This document shows positions 41,855-50,211 of a stretch of DNA of 64,000 bases, piece by piece. The stretch is from contig NZ_CP007452.1 in the NCBI RefSeq assembly GCF_000597865.1, positions 689,183 to 753,182 on the forward strand, read 5' to 3'. The notes under the pieces were generated by a model, which worked only from the letters and a program-made list of their open reading frames with translations, made no database searches and had not been told where the DNA came from. Numbering within the stretch: the first letter of the stretch is position 1; each line of letters begins with the position of its first letter. The position numbers and the translations under genes were made by a program. Source of the DNA: Peptoclostridium acidaminophilum DSM 3953. Its GTDB lineage: Bacteria > Bacillota > Clostridia > Peptostreptococcales > Peptostreptococcaceae.

Positions 41855-42184
41855 ATGCCGCAAATAATTATAAGAGGAATACAGCCGGAAGAGGTATGCA
41901 AGGTGAGCCAGAAGCTGATAGACAGGCTGACTCAGACAGTGGGCTGCCCCAGGGACTATTTTGAAATAGAATGCATAAGCTCGGTCAAGGTCACAAACGG
42001 CATCATAGAGCAGCCGTATCCCTTCGTGGAGGTTGCATGGTTCGACAGGGGCCAGCAGATCCAGGACGAGGTGGCCAGGACGATTACTGACGTGCTTATG
42101 AAAGGACTCGGCATAGAAAGTCTGGACCTGGCTTTCAAAGTGTTTGAGAAGGAAAAGTATTACGAGAACGGAGAACATTTTTAA
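41855..42184 (+). CDS. DUF1904 family protein
   Basis: 109 residues from ATG 41855 (GGGAGG upstream), beginning MPQIIIRGIQPEEV and containing PRDYFEIECISSV and YPFVEVAWFDRG. This matches the small tautomerase-like DUF1904 family in size and pattern; function unknown. Its last base is the first base of the next gene's ATG (TAATG), so the two are coupled. Confidence 0.82.
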   Translation: MPQIIIRGIQPEEVCKVSQKLIDRLTQTVGCPRDYFEIECISSVKVTNGIIEQPYPFVEVAWFDRGQQIQDEVARTITDVLMKGLGIESLDLAFKVFEKEKYYENGEHF

Positions 42185-42909
42185 TGGCAAAGGGAATGAG
42201 ACTCGACAAGCTGCTTTCGAACCTCGGATACGGAAGCAGGAAGGATATAAAGGTGGCGCTCAAGGCCAGACTCGTCAAGGTCAACGGTGAGCTTGAAAAG
42301 GATCCGGCAAGGCACGTGGATCCAGAAAAGGACATCGTGGAGTATAACGGAGAGCGGATAGAGTACAGGGAATTCATATACCTCATGCTCAATAAGCCGG
42401 ACGGATATGTCAGCGCCACATTCGACAACAGGGACAAGACGGTGCTTGATTTGATAGCTGTGGAATACCTTGTGTTCGAGCCTTTTCCTGTAGGCAGGCT
42501 TGACAAGGACACGGAAGGGCTGCTAGTGCTCACAAACGATGGAGCTCTGGCGCACAGAGTGCTCTCGCCAAAAAAACACGTAAAGAAGAGGTATTTTGCA
42601 CTAGTAGACGGCGAGGTCACAGGCGAAGACATAGAGGTCTTCTCAGAGGGAGTAGAGTTAGAAGACGGTTACAAGACTCTGCCCTCGCAGCTTGAAATAC
42701 TTGAAAGCGGAGAGACTTCGAGAATAGAGCTTACTATATACGAGGGCAAGTTTCACCAGGTGAAGAGGATGTTTGAAGCCGTAGGCAAGAAAGTGACATA
42801 CCTCAAGAGGCTTTCCATGGGAAACCTCAGGCTGGACGAATCGCTCGAGCTTGGGGAGTACAGGGAGCTGACAGGAGAAGAACTGCTTATGCTTGAAGAG
42901 GAGATGTGA
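42184..42909 (+). CDS. Pseudouridine synthase, RsuA/RluB/E/F family
   Basis: 241 residues. An N-terminal S4 RNA-binding domain (MRLDKLLSNLGYGSRKDIKVALKARLVKVNG) is followed by the synthase domain with the catalytic aspartate in VGRLDKDTEGLLVLTNDG, and later KFHQVKRMFEAVGKKVTYLKR. The length and domain order fit 16S rRNA pseudouridine-516 synthase RsuA, but RluB-type specificity cannot be excluded. It is coupled to DUF1904 upstream and overlaps or abuts the PHP gene downstream. Confidence 0.9.
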   Translation: MAKGMRLDKLLSNLGYGSRKDIKVALKARLVKVNGELEKDPARHVDPEKDIVEYNGERIEYREFIYLMLNKPDGYVSATFDNRDKTVLDLIAVEYLVFEPFPVGRLDKDTEGLLVLTNDGALAHRVLSPKKHVKKRYFALVDGEVTGEDIEVFSEGVELEDGYKTLPSQLEILESGETSRIELTIYEGKFHQVKRMFEAVGKKVTYLKRLSMGNLRLDESLELGEYRELTGEELLMLEEEM

Positions 42910-42914
42910 TTATT

Positions 42915-43676
42915 ATGAAGGACTTTATATTCGATGTTCACTGCCACACCATAGCTAGCGGCCATGCCTACAGCACAGTTCACGACATAGCCAGGGAAGC
43001 AGCTAAGAAGGGCATAAAGCTGTTTGCCCTTACAGACCACGCCCCGGAGATGCCGGGAGCGCCGCATCTTTACCACATAAAAAACCAAAGGGTAATACCA
43101 AGAATAATAGACGGCGTGATAGTTCTTAGAGGTGTTGAGGCCAACATAATGGACTACGAGGGCGAGCTTGATATGAGGGATGCCGACCTTAAGGAACTTG
43201 ATATCGTAATAGCAAGCCTTCACCATATATGCATAGATCCTGGAACCAGGGATGAAAACACAAATGCAGTTATTAAGGCCATGGAGAACAGGAATGTTGA
43301 CATAGTGGGACACATAGGAAACCCAATGTTTCCAATAGACGAGGAGAAGATTGTAAAGGCCGCCAAGACGAACAACGTTCTCATCGAGATAAATAATAGC
43401 TCATTTGGTCCATCAAGGAAGGGCAGCAAAGAGAACTGCGGTCTTATAGCAAGGCTTGCCAAGGAAAACGGAAACATGGTAGTGCTGGGCTCTGACTGCC
43501 ACATAGCATTCGACGTGGGCAATTTCGAGTACGCAGGCAAACTCCTGATGGATATAGGAATGCCAAAGGAGCAGATAATAAATACAAGCGTAGACAAGCT
43601 CATAGATTTCCTTGAGAGCAAGGGGAAGTCCTCGATAGAAGACATCAAGGAGTTAAGGAAGAAAAGATTCATATAG
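42915..43676 (+). CDS. PHP-domain phosphatase, YcdX-like
   Basis: 253 residues. The PHP metal motifs are visible: FDVHCHTIASGHAYS, ALTDHAPEMPG, GVEANIMD, IASLHH, VGHIGNP and LGSDCHIAFD. The order matches the trinuclear zinc phosphatase YcdX. The start is uncertain: ATG 42915 has GAGGAG 11-12 nt upstream; GTG 42906 would put it very close and would overlap the pseudouridine synthase stop by 4 nt. A hairpin follows the gene. Confidence 0.87.
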   Translation: MKDFIFDVHCHTIASGHAYSTVHDIAREAAKKGIKLFALTDHAPEMPGAPHLYHIKNQRVIPRIIDGVIVLRGVEANIMDYEGELDMRDADLKELDIVIASLHHICIDPGTRDENTNAVIKAMENRNVDIVGHIGNPMFPIDEEKIVKAAKTNNVLIEINNSSFGPSRKGSKENCGLIARLAKENGNMVVLGSDCHIAFDVGNFEYAGKLLMDIGMPKEQIINTSVDKLIDFLESKGKSSIEDIKELRKKRFI

Positions 43677-43707
43677 AGTTTAGCATAACAATTCAGATTA
43701 CAGAAAC

Positions 43708-43733
43708 TGCCGCCCGTTCGGGCGGCATATTTG
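43708..43733 (+). terminator. Terminator behind the PHP gene
   Basis: TGCCGCCC and GGGCGGCA form a perfect 8-bp stem with a 4-nt loop; the following TATTTG is a modest T-run. Confidence 0.6.
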
Positions 43734-43758
43734 CTATTAACAGCCGGGAGGAAAATAA

Positions 43759-45114
43759 GTGAAGAGAAAAGACATAGTAGAGCTTAAAATAGAGGGCATG
43801 GAGTTTGGGGGAAGGTCCTACGCCATATCAGAAGACAGAAAAGTGGAGCTTAAGGGCGGAATAACAGGCCAAAGAGTCAGCGCAAGAGTCAAGAAAGCGA
43901 GAAAGAACAAGGCCGAGGCCAGCATATTAGGTGTTATAGAAAAATCACCGCTTGAGACAGCGCCTACATGCCCTCATTTTGGGGACTGCGGCGGCTGCAT
44001 GTATCTTTCGTTGCCGTACTCCAAGCAGGCCAGGCTAAAGGAAGAGATGGTTTACAGCCTCTTTGAGGAAGCCGGCATCTCCGGTTTTGAGGCGCTTCCT
44101 ATAGAGTCAAGCCCGTCTGAATACGCCTACAGGAACAAGATGGAATACACCTTCGGAGACAATGAAAAAGATGGCCCCACAATGCTTGGAATGCATAAAA
44201 AGGGAAGGTCGTTTGACATAGTAACAGTAGACAAGTGCATGATAGTCAGCGAGGACTTTAACAAGATACTCTCAGCCACGCTTGAGTACTTCAAGAGCCT
44301 TGGAATACCACACTACAACAAGAAGTCCCACGAAGGCTATCTCAGGCACTTCATAATAAGAAAGGGTGAAAACACGGGCGAGCTCATGATAAACCTGGTT
44401 ACATCCTCGCAAATGGAACTGGACCTTTCGGGATATGTAGAATTGCTACTTTCGCTTGAACTAGAGTCCAGCATAGTGAGCATACTAAACACAGTAAACG
44501 ACAACCTTGCGGACGCAGTTAAGTGCGAGGAGCTCAAGGTGCTCCACGGCAGAGACCACATATTTGAAGAGATTCTGGGCCTCAGGTTCAAGATATCGCC
44601 TTTTTCATTCTTCCAGACAAACACAAAGGGCGCGGAAAAGCTTTATTCCATAGCCAGAGAATTCGCAGGAGAATCAAAGGGCAGGACAATATTTGACCTC
44701 TACAGCGGAACAGGCACAATTGGCCAGATACTCTCCAAGGAAGCCGCTAAGGTAATAGGCATAGAGCTTGTTGAAGAGGCTGTAGACGCCGCAAACGAGA
44801 ACGCCAGGCTAAACGAGATAACCAACTGCAACTTCATAGCAGGAGACGTAGGCGAGAAGGTAAGAGAGCTGGAGGAAAAGCCCGATATCATAGTAATAGA
44901 CCCTCCTAGAATGGGAGCCACACAAAAGGCAATAGCTGATATAATAACCTTCGGAGCAAGGGATATAGTATACATCTCCTGCAATCCGAAGACACTGGCG
45001 GAAAATATACAACAGCTGCAATCAGCAGGCTACAAACTAGAAAAGGTAATGCCTGTAGACATGTTCCCGCATACCCCGCATTGTGAAGTCGTAACACTGC
45101 TTGTGAAGGAGTAA
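43759..45114 (+). CDS. 23S rRNA (uracil-C5)-methyltransferase, RlmD/RlmCD (RumA) family
   Basis: 451 residues from GTG 43759 (GGGAGG upstream). An N-terminal TRAM domain is followed by the Fe-S cysteines of the family: CPHFGDCGGCMYL. The methyltransferase core has FDLYSGTGTIGQ (SAM), IDPPRMGAT, and the catalytic cysteine in YISCNPKTLAEN; the end HCEVVTLLV is standard. The enzyme methylates a uridine in 23S rRNA. The gene is followed by a tandem-repeat region instead of a simple spacer. Confidence 0.93.
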   Translation: MKRKDIVELKIEGMEFGGRSYAISEDRKVELKGGITGQRVSARVKKARKNKAEASILGVIEKSPLETAPTCPHFGDCGGCMYLSLPYSKQARLKEEMVYSLFEEAGISGFEALPIESSPSEYAYRNKMEYTFGDNEKDGPTMLGMHKKGRSFDIVTVDKCMIVSEDFNKILSATLEYFKSLGIPHYNKKSHEGYLRHFIIRKGENTGELMINLVTSSQMELDLSGYVELLLSLELESSIVSILNTVNDNLADAVKCEELKVLHGRDHIFEEILGLRFKISPFSFFQTNTKGAEKLYSIAREFAGESKGRTIFDLYSGTGTIGQILSKEAAKVIGIELVEEAVDAANENARLNEITNCNFIAGDVGEKVRELEEKPDIIVIDPPRMGATQKAIADIITFGARDIVYISCNPKTLAENIQQLQSAGYKLEKVMPVDMFPHTPHCEVVTLLVKE

Positions 45115-45172
45115 AGCGACTGAAGAAGCAGATGTACGACTCATGTCAGGAATGCCCAAGAGCACGAGCGAA

Positions 45173-45328
45173 GCGAAGTGAGATTGGCAGCATTCTACGG
45201 CGGAAGTCGTAACGGAATATAGCGAAGTGAGATTGGCAGCATTCTACGGCGGAAGTCGTAACGGAATATAGCGAAGTGAGATTGGCAGCATTCTACGGCG
45301 GAAGTCGTTGTGGTATTTAGCGAAGTGA
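45173..45328. repeat. 49-bp tandem repeat, three units plus a partial fourth
   Basis: Units start at 45173, 45222 and 45271 with GCGAAGTGAG; a partial copy starts at 45320. Units 1 and 2 are identical; unit 3 differs only in its last dozen bases. Each unit contains GAAGTCGTAAC, which also occurs at the 3' end of the preceding rRNA methyltransferase gene near 45084. The period is not a multiple of three, so the array is not coding. Confidence 0.92.
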
Positions 45329-45346
45329 TCATACGTAAAATTATCG

Positions 45347-45379
45347 AAAGCATCTATCTAAAAGGGTAGGTGCTTTTTT
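45347..45379 (+). terminator. Terminator hairpin, family copy 1
   Basis: AAAGCATCTATCT and GGGTAGGTGCTTT pair (with G-U pairs), followed by a T-run. Near-identical hairpins lie at 49893-49924 and 57964-57996. Confidence 0.85.
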
Positions 45380-45413
45380 AGCATTCAACCACTATGGGTA
45401 AAGGGAGTAAATA

Positions 45414-45442
45414 TTGTAGAATATTTGATTTGAGGATATGAT
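45414..45442 (+). promoter_or_regulatory. Promoter of the two-component system genes
   Basis: TTGTAG (45414-45419) and TATGAT (45437-45442) with a 17-bp spacer. The sequence from here to about 45452 is repeated at 49965-50013 downstream of the esterase gene. Confidence 0.55.
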
Positions 45443-45500
45443 TAATATAGAAGTAATAAGGAAAGTTGACAGGCACTGTGAAAGGTGAGGAGTGTTGTTT

Positions 45501-46199
45501 ATGGAGAATAAGTTAAAGATTCTTATATGCGATGACAATATTGCTGTACATGAAAGCCTTTCTGCTTACTTTAAGGATGAAAATATGGAATGTGTTTCGG
45601 TTTTTGACGGTGCAGAAGCCTTGGACAAAATCACGAACGGGCATTTTGACGTTATTATCCTTGATATCATGATGCCTAAAATGTTTGGAACTGATGTATG
45701 TAGGGAAATTCGCAAAACGAGTGATATCCCGATCATCATGCTCAGCGCAAGAGGTGAAGAATTTGATCGCATACTCGGGCTTGAGCTTGGTGCGGATGAC
45801 TACATTACAAAGCCATTTTCACCTCGTGAGGTTGTTGTACGCGTACGAACTATATTAAAGAGACTTAAGCCTCAAAATGCATCGCAGATTTCGCAGCGGT
45901 GTATTGTTATTGGTGAAATGACTATTGATGTTGAAGGATATGAAGTTAAAGTGAGTGACAAAAAACTAAAATTAACTCCAAAAGAAACAGAAACTCTTAT
46001 ATATTTAGCCCAAAACAGAAATAAGGTGCTTACGCGGGAACAGATATTAAACAGAGTCTGGGGCTACGATTATTTTGGAGATACAAGAGCGGTGGATACA
46101 CTTGTAAAAAGATTGCGTCAAAAGTTCCCAGCTTCAGATAAAGGCTTTGAAATCAAAGCGATATACGGTGTTGGATATAAACTGGAGGTCCATCCATGA
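45501..46199 (+). CDS. OmpR/PhoB-type response regulator
   Basis: 232 residues from ATG 45501 (GAGGAG 8 nt upstream). The receiver domain has the acidic pair CDDN (11-12), the phosphorylation site D55 in VIILDIMMPK and the lysine in YITKPFS. The C-terminal winged helix is complete (KLTPKETETLIYLAQNRNKVLTREQILNRVWGYDYFGDTRAVDTLVKRLRQK region). It overlaps its kinase gene by 4 nt. Arginine codons CGT and CGC are frequent here, unlike in the core genes of the window. The likely target is the esterase gene downstream. Confidence 0.95.
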   Translation: MENKLKILICDDNIAVHESLSAYFKDENMECVSVFDGAEALDKITNGHFDVIILDIMMPKMFGTDVCREIRKTSDIPIIMLSARGEEFDRILGLELGADDYITKPFSPREVVVRVRTILKRLKPQNASQISQRCIVIGEMTIDVEGYEVKVSDKKLKLTPKETETLIYLAQNRNKVLTREQILNRVWGYDYFGDTRAVDTLVKRLRQKFPASDKGFEIKAIYGVGYKLEVHP

Positions 46200-47440
46200 G
46201 AAGGCTGTTTTCTAATAAAAAGATTATATTCATGGCTATTATCTTTTTATATATTCTAGGTCAATTAATGGGGACGTTTGTTATTAAGGAATTCTTTATA
46301 AACTACAAAATCAAGGAGATGTTGCCGCGACTCATGTATATCGCAGGAGAGATAGGTAGCGGCAATTCAACAATCCCCAAAAATACGGATTTTATTTTAA
46401 AGGCATATGATGTCTATGGCGCAGAGATGAATATATTCAACGATAAGGTGCGCAAAGGCCTTGAAATCCCGGAAGATGTGATTTATAAAAGCTTGGTTAA
46501 CCATATTCCAGAGGTTATTGCAGGGAACAAAGTCGCAATTTTGGAGAGAATCGGAAATGATTCGGTGGAATCTATTGTGATAGGTGCACCGATTGTTAAG
46601 AATAGGGAAGTCGCTGGCGCTGTTTTCCTATTAAAACCAGCAAGTGATTTCAATGCCATACTGAATGGATTTTACCTCATATTTTCTGTGACCCTTATAC
46701 TAGGAGTATCACTGATTGGAATGTTTTTAAACCTTCACCTGAAAGAAATAAAGCAACTTGAACAAACCCGTAGAGATTACATTGCCAATGTCAGCCATGA
46801 GCTTAAATCACCCATTGCCTCCATTAGAGCACTGACTGAAACACTGGCAGACAATGTAATACAAGACGAGGAAACAAAAGCTAAATATTATGGAATTATT
46901 TTAAAGGAAAGCCGGAATTTGCAGAGGCTGATTTCGGATATGCTGGAACTGTCCAGGCTTCAAAGCGGAAGGACAGCCTACGAGAAGAAAAACATTAATG
47001 GCGGCGCATTTATGCGGGATTTATATGAAAAGTATTCTGTGATTATTGGAGATATTGACATTGCTTTTAAAGTAACTGAAACGGCGATGAATTTGCCGGA
47101 TATCTATACAAGTAGAGAGAGACTCTTGCAGATATTTAACATTTTAATAGATAATGCAATAAAGTTCATACATGAGGATGGCATTATTGTAGTAGATGCA
47201 GAGATTCATCGTAAGCATATTAAGTTCTCAGTTTCGGACAATGGTATTGGTATTGAAAAGTCAGGATTACCCTATATTTTTGATAGATTTTATAAAGAAG
47301 ATAATGCTGGCAATAATGGTGGAAGCGGACTCGGGTTGTCAATCGCAAAAGAGATAATCAGTGGACTGGGTGAAGAGATTTGGGTTTCTAGTGAATACGG
47401 AAAAGGTGCCACTTTCAGCTTTACTGTACAAAGGGCATAA
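46196..47440 (+). CDS. Membrane sensor histidine kinase
   Basis: 414 residues. Two membrane segments (about 10-30 and 158-180) enclose a 125-residue extracytoplasmic sensor region that I do not recognise. There is no clear HAMP domain: a short linker leads straight to the H-box VSHELKSPIAS (H201). The ATPase boxes follow: NILIDNAIKF, DNGIGIEKSG and GSGLGLSIAKEI. It pairs with the response regulator overlapping its start. The signal is unknown. Confidence 0.93.
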   Translation: MRRLFSNKKIIFMAIIFLYILGQLMGTFVIKEFFINYKIKEMLPRLMYIAGEIGSGNSTIPKNTDFILKAYDVYGAEMNIFNDKVRKGLEIPEDVIYKSLVNHIPEVIAGNKVAILERIGNDSVESIVIGAPIVKNREVAGAVFLLKPASDFNAILNGFYLIFSVTLILGVSLIGMFLNLHLKEIKQLEQTRRDYIANVSHELKSPIASIRALTETLADNVIQDEETKAKYYGIILKESRNLQRLISDMLELSRLQSGRTAYEKKNINGGAFMRDLYEKYSVIIGDIDIAFKVTETAMNLPDIYTSRERLLQIFNILIDNAIKFIHEDGIIVVDAEIHRKHIKFSVSDNGIGIEKSGLPYIFDRFYKEDNAGNNGGSGLGLSIAKEIISGLGEEIWVSSEYGKGATFSFTVQRA

Positions 47441-47665
47441 GTATTATTATTGGAGAAAGATACACACAAGATTGTACGTAAAATTACATTTCCATGCCAT
47501 TTTTATGCCACAATGTTCCTTTATTATTAAAGTATGTAAACAGAATATTAAAAACAATAAAATGAGCAGGAGTGTAAAATTATGAAAATGGATAGGTTAC
47601 ACTAAACTAGACATAAAACTTAAGGTGCGGTAATCTAAAAATATAAACCAATAGGAGAGATTACT

Positions 47666-47950
47666 ATGCCAAAGAAAGAACGTCGAAAATTCACTGATGA
47701 TTTCAAGAATCAAATGGTACAACTATATTTAAATGGAAAACCCAGGAAAGACATACTGGCTGAGTATGACCTTACTGGATCAACATTTGATTACTGGGTC
47801 CACCAAAGTCAAAATTCTGGTTCTTTCAAAGCAAAGGATAATCGCACTCCTGAAGAAGAAGAACTTATCAAACTACGCAAAGAAAACCAGCAGCTTAAGA
47901 TGGAGAATGATATTTTAAAGCAAGCAGCGCTGATAATGGGACGAAAGTAA
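47666..47950 (+). CDS. IS3-family transposase OrfA (helix-turn-helix)
   Basis: 94 residues: an N-terminal HTH_Tnp_1 domain (RRKFTDDFKNQMVQLYLNGKPRKDILAEYDLTGSTFDYWV region) and a C-terminal leucine-zipper-like stretch (EEELIKLRKENQQLKMENDILKQAALI). It binds the IS ends. A heptamer T TTA AAG at 47914-47920 is in the correct phase for a -1 shift into orfB, so an OrfAB fusion is likely the active transposase. ATG 47666 follows AGGAG. Confidence 0.9.
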   Translation: MPKKERRKFTDDFKNQMVQLYLNGKPRKDILAEYDLTGSTFDYWVHQSQNSGSFKAKDNRTPEEEELIKLRKENQQLKMENDILKQAALIMGRK

Positions 47951-47952
47951 AT

Positions 47953-48777
47953 GTGATCAAACAGAATGCTCACAAATACAGTGTATCAGCAATGTGTAGA
48001 GTCCTTCAAATACCACGGAGCACCTATTACTATGAATCTACTAAAATACCTGCAGAAGATGAAATAACAGATTCAGTAGTTGAAATTTTCAATGCAAGCC
48101 ATCAGAATTACGGAACACGTAAAATAAAAGTGGAGCTTCAAAAGCTCAATATAACTGCCTCTAGACGAAGGATTGGCAGAATAATGAAAGAAAACGGCCT
48201 TGTCAGCACATATACACTAGCTCAATTCAAACCCCATAAAAGCGCTTGTAATGAGTCCGATGTGAACAACGAACTGGATAGAGATTTCGATTCCAAAGCT
48301 CCCCTAGCAGCTGTTGTGAGTGATTTGACATATGTTAGAGTCGGCCAGAAATGGAATTATATTTGTATCCTAATCGATTTATTCAATCGCGAAATCATCG
48401 GCTATAGTGCTGGTGAGAAAAAGGATGCACATCTGGTAAGTCGTGCTTTTGCAAGCTTCAAAGGCAATTTGAGTCATATCGAGCTGTTCCATACAGATCG
48501 GGGCAATGAGTTTAAAAATCAATTGATTGACGATGTCCTTAAAACCTTTAAAATCAAACGATCGTTGAGCATGAAAGGCTGTCCGTATGATAATGCAGTT
48601 GCGGAAGCCACTTTTAAAATATTCAAAACTGAATTTGTCAGGAAAAAACGATTTCTAAGCTTAGAAGATCTAAATATAGAGCTATCGAAATATGTAAATT
48701 GGTTCAATAACAAAAGAATTCATGGAACACTTGGATATTTAAGTCCGATTGAATATAAATTACAACACCTTAATTAA
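47953..48777 (+). CDS. IS3-family transposase OrfB (DDE integrase domain)
   Basis: 274 residues from GTG 47953, or fused to OrfA by frameshift; the orfB frame is open upstream past 47917. An HTH_21-like region (ASRRRIGRIMKENGLVS) precedes the rve core with the DDE triad: Asp in VVSDLTYVRV, Asp in FHTDRGNEFK and Glu in NAVAEATFKIFKTE. No truncation or internal stop is visible, so the element may still be active. Confidence 0.9.
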   Translation: MIKQNAHKYSVSAMCRVLQIPRSTYYYESTKIPAEDEITDSVVEIFNASHQNYGTRKIKVELQKLNITASRRRIGRIMKENGLVSTYTLAQFKPHKSACNESDVNNELDRDFDSKAPLAAVVSDLTYVRVGQKWNYICILIDLFNREIIGYSAGEKKDAHLVSRAFASFKGNLSHIELFHTDRGNEFKNQLIDDVLKTFKIKRSLSMKGCPYDNAVAEATFKIFKTEFVRKKRFLSLEDLNIELSKYVNWFNNKRIHGTLGYLSPIEYKLQHLN

Positions 48778-49892
48778 GTTGTCCAATTAAGTGTTGACAA
48801 TCCAAAAAAGATATGTGTATTGATTTTGGCGTGCGCTGTGATTTTATCATTATCAGCTTGCTCGTCAAATGACGAGAAAGAAAATGCAGCAGCTCCGACG
48901 ACACAAGCAAAGCCTCCATTGGGAGAAGGCAAAGGAATGGGTGGAGGTTTCGGAGGAGAAAGTCTAGATACTTCTTCAATCAAAATCCAGTATACTGATG
49001 TTGCATATGGTACTGTATCAGCTACTCAAACAATGAATATATATTTACCAAACGAAGGAGAGGGGCCGTTTCCGGTTATTGTAGCTATTCACGGCGGCGC
49101 ATTTAAAATGGGAAATGCGAGTGGTGGAGATGTTGCGGCAATGTTTGAAGGTGTGAATCACGGGTATGCAGTTGTAAGTATAAACTATAGACTTTCCGAT
49201 GAAGCAATTTTTCCTGCGGCAGTCAACGATTGTAAGGCAGCTATCAGATTCATAAAGGCAAACGCTACAAAATATAAAATCAATCCCGATAAAATTGCAG
49301 TATGGGGTGATAGTGCTGGTGGTAACCTTGCAGCAATGGTAGGAACAACAGCAAATGTAGATGCTCTGAACGGTGATAATAAGGAAAATCTTGAATACTC
49401 CTCATCGGTTCAGGCGGTTGTTGACTGGTTTGGTCCTCTGGACTTCCTCAAAATGGACGAACAGTTTGCAACGGCAGGAATCACGCCTAAATTTGGAAAA
49501 ACCAGCAGTGAATCTTCACCAGAGAGTCAATATATAGGGCAGTTGATAACGAATAATCCAGAACTAACGGAAAAAGCAAACCCTGGAACCTATATTTCCA
49601 CAATAAATGTTAATACTGCTCCAAACTTTCTTATTCAGCATGGGACAGCAGACGCCAATGTTCCTTCACAACAATCTGTTGAATTTGCAACACAACTTAA
49701 GGCGGCGATAGGCGATAGCAAAGTAAAACTTGAATTGTTGGAAGGCGCTGGACACGGCACTCAGGAATTTACTACATCAGAAAATCTTGATAAAGTGTTT
49801 AAGTTCCTTGATGGCATACTGAAATAAAATCAAAATACTCAAGAACACAAATGAAGCGAAGCAAAGCATAAATCGAACAATGGATACTACAG

Positions 49893-49924
49893 AAAGCATC
49901 TATCTGAAAAGGTAGGTGCTTTTG
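49893..49924 (+). terminator. Terminator hairpin, family copy 2
   Basis: AAAGCATCTATCTG and AGGTAGGTGCTTT pair, followed by TTTT. It terminates the esterase gene and is nearly identical to the hairpin at 45347. Confidence 0.8.
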
Positions 49925-49929
49925 TCTTG

Positions 49930-50211
49930 TAGATATAAAAAAATAGGGAAAAAAGGAGTAAGTTGTGTAGAACATTTCGTTTGAGGATATGATTAATATA
50001 GAGGTTATAATAACTTTCTATTTTTTGGATTTTGAAAAGTTTCTGGAAATATGGTGATAGGTACTGGGAAATTAAAGAAAGACCAGCTAATAAAAGTCAA
50101 TAAATCTGATTGATTTTCTTTAGAAATTTTCAATCTTAAAAAAGAGTATGAGAAACCAAGCCATTGAAAAATCCGAACAATGACCTTGGAGAAGCTACAT
50201 TTTAGCAATTT
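49930..50211. other. Spacer with a second copy of the two-component promoter region
   Basis: GTGTAG (49965-49970), 17 bp, TATGAT (49988-49993) and flanking bases up to about 50013 match the region at 45410-45452. No gene follows: after about 200 bp of AT-rich sequence without supported coding, the IS110-family transposase gene begins in the opposite direction. The gene once driven from here may have been lost or displaced. Confidence 0.6.

Larger units (their letters stand above)
47589..48804 (+). mobile_element. IS3-family insertion sequence, complete, 1216 bp
   Basis: The ends are related inverted repeats of about 40 bp, starting TGGATAGG on the left and TGGATTG on the right strand. Both contain a TTAAGGTG block (TTAAGGTG-cGGTAAT and TTAAGGTG-tTGTAAT). 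The flanks are AAAA on both sides, a 4-bp target duplication. Inside are orfA and orfB in overlapping phases, typical of IS3/IS150 elements. Confidence 0.88.
47582..49827 (+). pseudogene. Lipoprotein alpha/beta-hydrolase (carboxylesterase-like), split from its start codon by an IS3 element
   Basis: AGGAG (47568-47572), ATG and AAA-A (47582-47588) lie on the left of the IS; the rest of the gene (48805-49827) lies on the right. Removing the element and one AAAA target copy restores a continuous frame: MKKICVLILA, then a hydrophobic stretch ending LSAC, a perfect lipobox. The restored protein has about 341 residues. The hydrolase motifs are intact: oxyanion HGGAFKMG, nucleophile GDSAGGN, acid and histidine near HGTADANVP and GAGHGTQEF. 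This is the BD-FAE/HSL type of esterase. Any protein made now would have to start at TTG 48820 or further inside and would lack the basic N-region. Confidence 0.85.

Noticed and set aside
45173-45328. Tandem 49-bp repeat as a CRISPR array
   Set aside because: The units touch each other without spacers and no cas gene is near, so it is a simple tandem repeat.
50005-50208. 67-residue minus-strand frame between esterase and IS110 gene
   Set aside because: No ribosome site, low-quality hydrophobic sequence and overlap with the duplicated promoter region; treated as non-coding.
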